From Funiculus sociatus GB2-C1 (lineage in GTDB: Bacteria; Cyanobacteriota; Cyanobacteriia; Cyanobacteriales; FACHB-T130): a DNA stretch of 38,734 nt. The notes under the pieces were generated by a model. That model had not been told where the DNA came from, searched no databases, and saw nothing but the letters and a program-made list of their open reading frames with translations. Shown here piece by piece: positions 33,401 through 38,734 of this stretch. Every line of letters starts with the position of its first letter. Positions within the stretch are counted from its first letter, which is position 1. The stretch is from NCBI RefSeq assembly GCF_039962115.1, contig NZ_JAMPKJ010000056.1, positions 1 through 38,734 of the forward strand, written 5' to 3'. A program made the position numbers and the translations under genes.

Positions 33401-34879
33401 CGCAAGTATGGCGGTACTGGCTTGGGGTTAGCCATTTGCAAACAGCTTGTTACCCTCATGGGAGGAGAAATTGGGGTTGAGAGTCAGCCTGGAGGAGGCA
33501 GCAAGTTTTGGTTTACCATTCCCTTCACAACCCAGAGTAAACCAATCGCAACCGCTTCATCTCCTACAAGTCTTATGGGGCGGCGGCTGTTAGTCGTGGA
33601 TGACAATGCCACTAACCGCAAAGTTGTTCGCTCCCAAGCAGCGAACTGGGGTATGCAAGTAGATGAGGCGGATGGTGCAGCTACCGCCATCAAAGCTTTG
33701 CAGGAGTCTGTGGAATGGGGAATGCCCTATGACGTTGCTGTGATTGATATGCAGATGCCTGTAATTGACGGCATCACCTTGGGAGAACGAATCAAAGCAA
33801 ATCCCACCTTCGCTAAATTACCCTTAATTATGCTGACTTCCGCTGACGGGCGGGGAGAGGCACAACGGGCAACAAAAGCAGGATTTGCCGCCCATTTGAT
33901 TAAGCCAGTCAAGCCATCTCGTTTATTAGATATCATCCTAAACATCTTAGGGAAGCAAGAGGTCGCGGCTACACAGTTATTAGTTAATGACCAAGCACTA
34001 AAAACTCCGGACTTTCCTACAACAGATCATAAACAACTGGCAATAGGGGCGCACAGTAGTGCGTCTCTACCAAGGAACAACAAACAAGGGACAACAGAAA
34101 AAAAATTAAGAATTCTCCTAGCTGAGGACAATCTGATTAATCAAAAAGTGGCACTCAAGCAGCTAGGAACTTTAGGTTACGAAGCTGATGTTGCTGCCAA
34201 TGGTCAAGAAGTCTTGGATTTATTAGAAAAAATTCCCTACGACTTAATTTTGATGGACTGCCAAATGCCCGTCCTTGACGGTTATGAGGCAACGCGAGAG
34301 ATTCGGCGGCGGCAACAAAATGGTTTTCGCCGCACTGCGATCATTGCTCTGACGGCTAACGCGATGAAGCAAGACCGAGAACGGTGTCTCGATGCTGGGA
34401 TGGATGACTATCTCAGCAAGCCTGTATCGCGGGAACAGTTAGCCGGACGGCTTGAGCATTGGAAACAAGAGATTTTTCAGAAGGTAAATCCCAGCAATGC
34501 GGATGTTGTTACACCTGAAAAAAGTGAAAATTTGCCAAATTTGATTGACTGGGAGCATTTACATCATCTCTCTGAGGGTAGCGAGGAGTTTGAGATGGAA
34601 CTTTTGCAAATGTTCGTTGAGGAAGTTCAGAGCCATATAGAGATCGGGAAAAGAGCGATCGCTATTAATGACTTTACCAGCATTCAGCAAGAAGCCCACC
34701 ACATCAAAGGTGCCAGCGCTAACGTCGGCGTAAAACAGATGCGGCTTTGTGCAGAAAAGCTGGAACAACTAGCTTTCCAGAAACAGATTCAGGAAGCGGC
34801 TGACACAGCATCCGAGTTGGAAACATTGTTGTGGCACCTTCAATCGCTTGTGGATGCAAAACTGAAATCAAGTTTTTGA
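30482..34879 (+). CDS. Hybrid sensor histidine kinase with cyanobacteriochrome-like GAF
   Basis: This protein of 1465 residues, with no membrane segment, has the order GAF (about 20-160), PAS (178-300), PAS (310-425), GAF (445-590), GAF (605-765), HisKA, HATPase, REC, REC, HPt. The third GAF is of cyanobacteriochrome type: canonical bilin Cys702-His703 in [12 protein letters not shown] and a second cysteine, Cys674, in a DNCF motif 28 residues earlier. The kinase has His799 in [11 protein letters not shown], and N, G1 and G2 boxes ([21 protein letters not shown]). REC phospho-acceptors are Asp1089 and Asp1259, and HPt His1406 lies in [13 protein letters not shown] multistep phosphorelay is expected, plausibly to the divergent diguanylate cyclase. 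No strong ribosome-binding site precedes the ATG. Confidence 0.92.
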   Translation: MKAPLPDNEQERIEALRQYEILDTEAEQAFDDLTRLAAYICGTPIAVVSLVDTDRQWFKSKVGLAAPETSRDIAFCAHAILQTELFVIQDATRDSRFADNPLVTNDPNIRFYAGTNLTTPEGLPIGTLCVIDSVPRDLSPEQRLALEALGRQVMTQINLRRNNRDLVQLQQQLRKSKERYEVSVQGSRDGLWDWDIETNQVYFSPAWKSMLGFAEHEIENNFSEWEARLHPEDRDRALATIQAHFEGLTPYYELEHRLLHKDGTYRWILARALLLRDANGKPSRMAGSHTNITERKQSQDKLRKSEESFRLLVDGVKDYAIYMLDTTGHIVSWNAGAERISGFSAEEAIGKHVSFLYEPGENQQSKVQQELEIAIANGRFETEGWRIRKDRTRFWANVVVTPLHDPAGLVCGFSKVTRDVSERKRQEESLALNARLANFRADIDSALAQSDTFAGILQRSSEAMVQHLDAASARIWTLNREENVLKLQASAGIDVQIDSFSSRVIVGKSQIGAIAKSGKPYLTNYVIHDPLLGDQDWAIQEGIVAFAGYPLIITGTLVGVLAMFSRQPLSEFVLKALEFAADEIALWIERKQAQEEARRQNLRSQIFAEITLKIRQSLQLEEILQTTVSEVRKCLQADRVVIYRIWADKTGKVVTEDVVAGCSAILGQDIADNCFQADYYPLYRQGRIRAIADLEDSDIQPCHLELLQKFQVKANLVVPILQKDELWGLLIAHQCARPRKWSSFEIDLLQQLADQLSIALAQSQLLEEETRQRQELEIARRQAELASHAKSTFLANMSHEIRTPMNAVLGMTGLLLETPLNPEQKDFVETIRISGDALLCLINEILDLSKLEAGEMDLEVLDFDLSTCVEEVLDLLAPQAHAKELEIAALIYRNVPTQLQGDVGRLRQILTNLIGNSIKFTSIGEIVVRAELQSEAPTSATIRFSVTDTGIGIATEDQNELFQPFSQVDSSATRKYGGTGLGLAICKQLVTLMGGEIGVESQPGGGSKFWFTIPFTTQSKPIATASSPTSLMGRRLLVVDDNATNRKVVRSQAANWGMQVDEADGAATAIKALQESVEWGMPYDVAVIDMQMPVIDGITLGERIKANPTFAKLPLIMLTSADGRGEAQRATKAGFAAHLIKPVKPSRLLDIILNILGKQEVAATQLLVNDQALKTPDFPTTDHKQLAIGAHSSASLPRNNKQGTTEKKLRILLAEDNLINQKVALKQLGTLGYEADVAANGQEVLDLLEKIPYDLILMDCQMPVLDGYEATREIRRRQQNGFRRTAIIALTANAMKQDRERCLDAGMDDYLSKPVSREQLAGRLEHWKQEIFQKVNPSNADVVTPEKSENLPNLIDWEHLHHLSEGSEEFEMELLQMFVEEVQSHIEIGKRAIAINDFTSIQQEAHHIKGASANVGVKQMRLCAEKLEQLAFQKQIQEAADTASELETLLWHLQSLVDAKLKSSF
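34072..34099 (+). repeat. Heptameric repeat inside the hybrid kinase gene
   Basis: Units AAGGAAC / AACAAAC / AAGGGAC / AACAGAA lie in the coding sequence between the two receiver domains and encode part of the linker ([11 protein letters not shown]). A small hairpin GCGCAC-AGTA-GTGCGT (34050-34065), another common cyanobacterial intergenic word, lies just before it. Non-coding repeat material seems to have inserted in frame into a flexible linker. Confidence 0.7.
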
Positions 34880-34906
34880 TATTTTATCGTCATGAATTAT
34901 CAAAAA
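34873..34906. terminator. Possible bidirectional terminator between convergent kinases
   Basis: TTTTTGATA (34873-34881) and TATCAAAAA (34898-34906) form a 9-bp inverted repeat that overlaps the end of the hybrid kinase gene and fills the 28-base gap to the convergent kinase. The stem is AT-rich, with T-runs inside the arms rather than after them, so function is uncertain. Confidence 0.35.
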
Positions 34907-34907
34907 T

Positions 34908-36683
34908 TTAATGAGAGCATCGAACTGGAATTTCAATCCAAAACTCAGTTCCTTGCTCTAGTTCTGAAAAACACTTCAACACTCCACCATGCTTTTCAAT
35001 AACAATTTGGTAGCTGATAGATAGTCCCAAACCTGTACCTTGACCAACTGGCTTAGTCGTGAAGAAAGGGTCAAAAAGACGGTTTTTAACATCTTCCGTC
35101 ATTCCTAGCCCATTGTCTTTTATTTTTATTACCACCCGTTCAGCGTTCAAAACCTCAGTCTGAATCCAGATAGTAGGCGGTTGTCTGTTGTCTGTTGTCC
35201 GTTGTTCCTTGCTGGAGGACTGAAAGCAGACAACTGAAGCTTCCACAGCATCAATCGCATTATTGAGAATATTCATAAATACCTGGTTCATCTGTCCAGC
35301 ATAACAATCTATGCTAGGCAAATTGCCATACTCTTTAATGACTTGAATCGCCGGATGTCCGGCTTTCTCTTTCAGCCGATTCTGTAAAATTAATAAAGTG
35401 CTATCTAATCCTTCGTGAATGTCAACTATCTTCATTTCCGCTTCATCCAAGCGGGAAAAGTTGCGTAGAGATAGAACAATTTGGCGAATGCGGTCAGCTC
35501 CCATTTTCATCGAAGACAGCATCTTGGGTAAATCTTCCATGAGAAATTCAAGGTCGATAATTTCAATTTCCTCTTGGATCTCAGGAACAGGATGCGGATA
35601 GTGCTTGGCATACAGTTGCAGGAGATTTAGCAAATCTTGAGCATATTGATTGGCGTGAACCAGATTACCGTAGATGAAGTTGACAGGATTGTTAACTTCA
35701 TGGGCCACACCAGCAACCAATTGACCCAGACTGGACATTTTTTCAGTTTGAATTAATTGACCTTGTGTACGTTGCAATTTTTGCAAGGTTTGTTCCAACT
35801 GGTTTGTTTTTTCTCTCAACTGGCTTTCCGATTTTTGCATTGCTTCTTCGGCAAGTTTGCGCTCGGTAATATCAGTAGAAATACCGCAGACTGCATATGC
35901 AAAACCAGCAGAATCATATAAAGGAAATTTGAGTGAAACGTAGGTATGTAAGCCGTCTTTGTGAACGATATTTTCTTCCCAGGAAATTTCACTTCCAGCT
36001 TTCAATACTTCTTGATCATTTGCTCTAACTATATCAGCTGCCTCTTTGTCAATTAGATTGTAGTCAGTCTTACCTTTTATCTGCTCTCTGGTGATGTTGG
36101 ATAAGGTTTCAAATCGGCTGTTAATCAGAGTATATTTGCCCTCAGTGTCTTTAACGTAAATAACTGCTGTGGAGTTATCGATAATATCTTGTAGCTGCTT
36201 TTGGCTCTCCCGCAGTGCTTGCTCCGAATGCTTACGGCTAGTGATTTCAGTATTCAAACCAGCTATACGATAAGGCTTTCCGAGTGCATCTCGAAACAAG
36301 CTGCCGCGAGAAATAACCCACCGATAAGAGCCATCTTTGTGTCGTAAGCGGTGTTCTGATTCGTAATAAGGATTTATTCCATCAAAATGAGCTTGGAGGG
36401 TGGCTAATACCCGTTCGCAATCGTCGGGATGTAGGCTTTTTTTCCACTCGTCAAAGTTATTGGGAAATTCATGTTCCAAGAAGCCAAGCATACTTTTCCA
36501 AGAATCCGAAAAAAAGACTTGGTTGGTTTCGAGATTCCAGTCCCACACTCCATCTTTAGACCCTATAACAGCCAGCTCCAAACGCTCTTTGTCTTCAGGT
36601 GATAATGGTTCCCTTTTTTTGGGTGCTATAATTTCACCTTCTAATTTTTTATGCGGCAATAGCTCATTTGTAAGATTTGTCAT
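34908..36683 (-). CDS. PAS-PAS sensor histidine kinase
   Basis: This soluble kinase has 591 residues. PAS1 (about 33-152; DGVWDWNLETNQVFFSDSWK, WVISRGSLFRDALGKPYRIA) closely resembles the first PAS of the neighbouring hybrid kinase. PAS2 spans about 165-277 (VIYVKDTEGKYTLINSRFET). A coiled coil (280-315) follows, then a HisKA with His328 in GVAHEVNNPVNF, the type common in cyanobacterial two-component kinases, and a HATPase with N box MNILNNAIDAVE, DNGLGM and GTGLGLS. An unusual insert of about 19 residues follows the N box (485-503) and is encoded partly by heptameric repeats. It has no receiver domain, so a separate regulator is needed. GGAG precedes the ATG by eight bases. Confidence 0.92.
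   Translation of the reverse strand: MTNLTNELLPHKKLEGEIIAPKKREPLSPEDKERLELAVIGSKDGVWDWNLETNQVFFSDSWKSMLGFLEHEFPNNFDEWKKSLHPDDCERVLATLQAHFDGINPYYESEHRLRHKDGSYRWVISRGSLFRDALGKPYRIAGLNTEITSRKHSEQALRESQKQLQDIIDNSTAVIYVKDTEGKYTLINSRFETLSNITREQIKGKTDYNLIDKEAADIVRANDQEVLKAGSEISWEENIVHKDGLHTYVSLKFPLYDSAGFAYAVCGISTDITERKLAEEAMQKSESQLREKTNQLEQTLQKLQRTQGQLIQTEKMSSLGQLVAGVAHEVNNPVNFIYGNLVHANQYAQDLLNLLQLYAKHYPHPVPEIQEEIEIIDLEFLMEDLPKMLSSMKMGADRIRQIVLSLRNFSRLDEAEMKIVDIHEGLDSTLLILQNRLKEKAGHPAIQVIKEYGNLPSIDCYAGQMNQVFMNILNNAIDAVEASVVCFQSSSKEQRTTDNRQPPTIWIQTEVLNAERVVIKIKDNGLGMTEDVKNRLFDPFFTTKPVGQGTGLGLSISYQIVIEKHGGVLKCFSELEQGTEFWIEIPVRCSH
35180..35207 (-). repeat. Heptameric repeat inside the PAS-PAS kinase gene
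   Basis: Plus-strand units GTTGTCT / GTTGTCT / GTTGTCC / GTTGTTC lie in the HATPase-coding part and translate, on the gene strand, to EQRTTDNRQ. The encoded stretch sits between the N box and the next conserved strand, a loop position that tolerates insertion. It looks like an STRR array carried in frame by the gene. Confidence 0.75.
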
Positions 36684-37225
36684 TAGGAACTCCAGCTCAG
36701 CTTTTGTTATCAGTTGGGACTATTTTGTATCAGTTGATACCGCAAACTTTAATTAAAATCTGTTCTTATTGCTAATAAAAAAGAGGTAATTGTTATTGAT
36801 ATGAAAGTTAAGCGATCGCTTACTCACTCATTGGGCTGAACTTGTTTGGATAAACAAGTGACAGAATCATATTTATTGTCATGCCATCAACGTACAAAAG
36901 TTTGGGGCGGCTATATTTTATATGTGCTATGAATGTGGCACTCTAAAATTAGGAATACCTGGATATTAGTGCATTATTATATCTAAATATGTCTTTTTTG
37001 GCAATATAAATATTACTAAATTCTGGAAGCTGCCTGGGGAAAAATTGCCGCATCATTCACTATTTAATTCCTCAAGTTAGGTCTTTATTTAGAATTCCCA
37101 AAATGAAGAGAGCGATCGCTATCCCAAAGAATAATTTTATAAATTGCATAAAAAATAGGAAGCAATGCAATCGCTTCCCCTTCTCTCAGTATTACTACTG
37201 AATTATAAAATTGTGTGAATAGAAT
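36684..37225. other. Intergenic region between the PAS kinase and the oxidase-like gene
   Basis: In this AT-rich stretch of 542 bases I see no gene. It holds an inverted repeat ACTTGTTT-GGAT-AAACAAGT (36840-36859), two HIP1 sites (around 36812 and 37112), and the terminator listed at 37151-37178. The word ccACTCTAAAAT also occurs at about 2750 and 36941, possibly a fragment of a dispersed element. Confidence 0.5.
37151..37178 (-). terminator. Intrinsic terminator of the oxidase-like gene
   Basis: On the minus strand GGAAGC and GCTTCC (37173-37178 and 37158-37163) form a 6-bp stem with a 9-base loop, followed by TATTTTTT. It lies about 50 bases after the stop of the gene at 37226. Confidence 0.6.
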
Positions 37226-37927
37226 TTAAGAAAAAGAAACGCGGTAAAGTCCATCTAAGAAAGCTATGATGGCGAGACGCATCTCTTGTGCGCCTCGCCA
37301 TACAGCTTCTAACTTTTCTCCGGAAGTCGGTACTAAACGAGCAAGTTCAACAACTTCTCCAACATGATCGACTTCAAGTTCTTCGTGGAGGGTAATCCAA
37401 GTCAGCTTCTCAGATGCGATCGCATTTTGTCTACGAATTTCCTGTCCCAAACATTGATCAATTTGCAGTGCGCTGACTTCACTAGCAATAAACCCCCCAA
37501 GTCCTTCGTAAGGATCTTGGATGAAGAAAAGCTTTTCACCGCGTTGACCGAATTCGCGACCAGGTGCCAGAAGTTCTTCAGTATAATCAGCTAAACGCCA
37601 AGGTTCCAGACCATCAACCATACGCTGTAGCATCACGCTGTGAATACGAGAAAAGTCTCCTTCGCCAAGTTCTTCGTTCAACTGTTTGGCAATGATACTA
37701 CGCATATAATTGTCATCTATCCGAGCAGCCAAATTTGCAAGCCAACGCACGAAATTTTTGGATACTCCCCCTTCTACATTCATATTCGTGGTGAAGATCC
37801 AAATCGCAGTAAGATTGACTGGTTCTTGCTTAAGCCTTTGGAAAAGCGGGTGTTCCGCAAGAGTTTGCTGTTCGTAAAGACGAACAATTTCTTCTGCTGG
37901 AGGTAAGGTGCGCTCTAGTATTTGCAT
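37226..37927 (-). CDS. Heme-oxygenase-fold probable metallo-oxidase (PqqC/TenA/CADD-like)
   Basis: This 233-residue helical protein resembles the iron-containing redox enzymes with a heme-oxygenase-like fold (HDO group, which includes CADD and UndA). Candidate metal ligands are Glu86 and His96 (NEELGEGDFSRIHSVML), Glu150 (GGFIASEVSAL), and His181 with Asp187-His188 (WITLHEELEVDHVGEVVE). That spacing fits a di-iron or di-manganese site, not heme. The LGGFIASE stretch and the HEELEVDH motif are conserved features of the group. The substrate cannot be predicted. AGGG lies eight bases before the ATG and a hairpin terminator follows. It appears monocistronic, with no biosynthetic genes beside it, so the pathway stays open. 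Confidence 0.8.
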   Translation of the reverse strand: MQILERTLPPAEEIVRLYEQQTLAEHPLFQRLKQEPVNLTAIWIFTTNMNVEGGVSKNFVRWLANLAARIDDNYMRSIIAKQLNEELGEGDFSRIHSVMLQRMVDGLEPWRLADYTEELLAPGREFGQRGEKLFFIQDPYEGLGGFIASEVSALQIDQCLGQEIRRQNAIASEKLTWITLHEELEVDHVGEVVELARLVPTSGEKLEAVWRGAQEMRLAIIAFLDGLYRVSFS

Positions 37928-38223
37928 TATTTACCCTGACAATAGGACCTGGAATTTGACAACGAGCAAACTTCAAGGCTTAGTCAAAATTTCCACACAG
38001 TCTCTTAAACTTATGTAGTTTTAGATTGCCCGTATCTTTATAATTACTTTGTATTAGAGTTATGTCATCCGAAATTTCACTGAGAGTAAATTTATTGATA
38101 TTAATTACTGACAGTGCAAATAATCTCAGTAATATTCCTTAATGTGGGCTTAATGTGGGGCGATCGCACTAATTAATGGGAGCATAGCGTTTTTGCAAAT
38201 ATAAGCGCACAGGCTAGAAGCCT

Positions 38224-38275
38224 GCGGCTAAACAAACAAAGCGTTTGCGTTGGTAGGCTTTGTTTGTTTAGCCGC
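38224..38275. repeat. Dispersed hairpin repeat, copy C, 19-bp perfect stem
   Basis: GCGGCTAAACAAACAAAGC (38224-38242) pairs perfectly with its complement (38257-38275) around a 14-base loop. The tail CGACTTTACTCTTCGGACAT that follows matches the tails of copies A (6145) and B (11346). This is the most complete hairpin of the three. Confidence 0.75.
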
Positions 38276-38615
38276 GACTTTACTCTTCGGACATTTTTAC
38301 AAAAGTGCGATGCTTCCCTATTTAATCGCGTAGCGCTCCTTTTTTAGCCTGCTTAACCCAGACAATTTGTCTGCCTTGCGATATTGTAAAAAGCTGTACA
38401 TCGTACACCCTTACACGATTAAGCAATTAATACTGTTCACGAGAAGCTAAAAAGCAAAAACCTGCGTAGGTTGGAGAGCCATAATAAAAGCGAGTGAAAC
38501 AGAAAATTTCAATCAGGCGCTCCAACTTAACTGTGCTTACCTGGATAATTTACCCGCCATCTAATGTTTGTGGAAAAGTGAGATAATCCTAAATTGGTAG
38601 TCCTGCATAGTAATG

Positions 38616-38655
38616 ATAACGCCAGTTTTTCATTCTATAGATAAACTGGCGTTAT
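38616..38655. promoter_or_regulatory. Perfect 13-bp hairpin before the last reading frame
   Basis: ATAACGCCAGTTT (38616-38628) and AAACTGGCGTTAT (38643-38655) form a perfect inverted repeat with a 14-base loop. It ends five bases before the first ATG of the frame that runs off the window. It may be a 5'-leader hairpin, an operator, or the terminator of something upstream; there is no T-run. Confidence 0.5.
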
Positions 38656-38659
38656 ATTC

Positions 38660-38734
38660 ATGAATAAAATACCAAATAGCTCCTATATGATTGGAGAGTT
38701 TTTTAGAGAACGAAAGAGTTTTTCTTACCAAACG
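38660..38734 (+). CDS. Possible partial gene at window end
   Basis: An open frame starts at ATG 38660 (second ATG at 38687) and continues out of the window. Only 25 residues are visible (MNKIPNSSYMIGEFFRERK, then SFSYQT), too few to name a family. The start at 38660 has no ribosome-binding site; for 38687 there is none either. The perfect hairpin just upstream suggests a gene leader, but the call is weak. Confidence 0.3.
   Translation, partial: MNKIPNSSYMIGEFFRERKSFSYQT

Larger units (their letters stand above)
37928..38659. other. Intergenic region rich in repeats and hairpins
   Basis: No gene is recognised in these 732 bases. Contents: a tandem 11-mer duplication TTAATGTGGG(C/G) at 38139-38160, dispersed repeat copy C (38224-38275 stem), a small inverted repeat CAGACA-ATT-TGTCTG around 38360-38374, a spaced inverted repeat GTTGGAG (38470-38476) / CTCCAAC (38520-38526), and a perfect 13-bp hairpin at 38616-38655. 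Confidence 0.5.

Noticed and set aside
1-38734. tRNA and rRNA genes
   Set aside because: No cloverleaf with a TTCRA-type T-loop or rRNA segment was recognised on reading either strand; a tRNA scan would be needed to exclude a divergent one.

Overview
This window comes from a cyanobacterium. It carries a complete phycocyanin operon, many copies of the HIP1 octamer (GCGATCGC), heptameric short tandem repeats (STRR type), four Uma2-family genes and large multi-domain sensor kinases. That mixture fits a large-genome, probably filamentous lineage. I do not assign a genus: no rRNA is present, and the phycoerythrocyanin genes that precede cpc in several heterocystous strains are absent here.

Layout. 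1-6200: a decayed IS110-type transposase tail, a type II NAD(P)H:quinone oxidoreductase (minus strand), then accessory genes (DUF29, Uma2, membrane-anchored ankyrin protein, a doubtful small gene, a second Uma2). 6227-8050: aspartate kinase with four ACT domains, followed by a 57-nt tandem repeat. 8363-13469: a TPR-CHAT protease-like protein with 13 nearly identical TPR units, a small unknown protein and a 459-aa protein with two C-terminal membrane segments; this looks like a functional unit. 13553-15195: a third Uma2 gene translationally coupled to an RluD-type pseudouridine synthase. 15409-22910: the cpc region, with a long leader, cpcB-cpcA, an internal hairpin terminator/attenuator, cpcC-cpcD-cpcE-cpcF and three tandem cpcG genes, closed by a very strong hairpin. 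It encodes the phycocyanin rod subunits, their linkers, the CpcE/CpcF lyase for the alpha-subunit bilin, and rod-core linkers.

22926-27714 (minus strand): a compact four-gene operon read AAA ATPase -> AAA ATPase/winged-helix/TPR -> NADAR -> Uma2. A consensus -10 box and a perfect dyad sit just upstream. The content resembles bacterial conflict or NAD/ADP-ribose signalling modules. I know of no described system with this exact composition, so it is the best candidate for something new. 27798-36683: three signalling genes, a REC-HPt-REC-GGDEF regulator, a 1465-aa hybrid kinase whose third GAF domain has the two cysteines of a DXCF-type cyanobacteriochrome, and a PAS-PAS histidine kinase converging on it. 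37226-37927: a heme-oxygenase-fold (PqqC/TenA/CADD-like) probable metallo-oxidase. The right end is mostly non-coding, with a third copy of a dispersed hairpin repeat and the possible start of another gene.

All assignments come from reading motifs and composition by eye; no database search was possible. Family names are recognition from general knowledge, and operon and system roles are inference.
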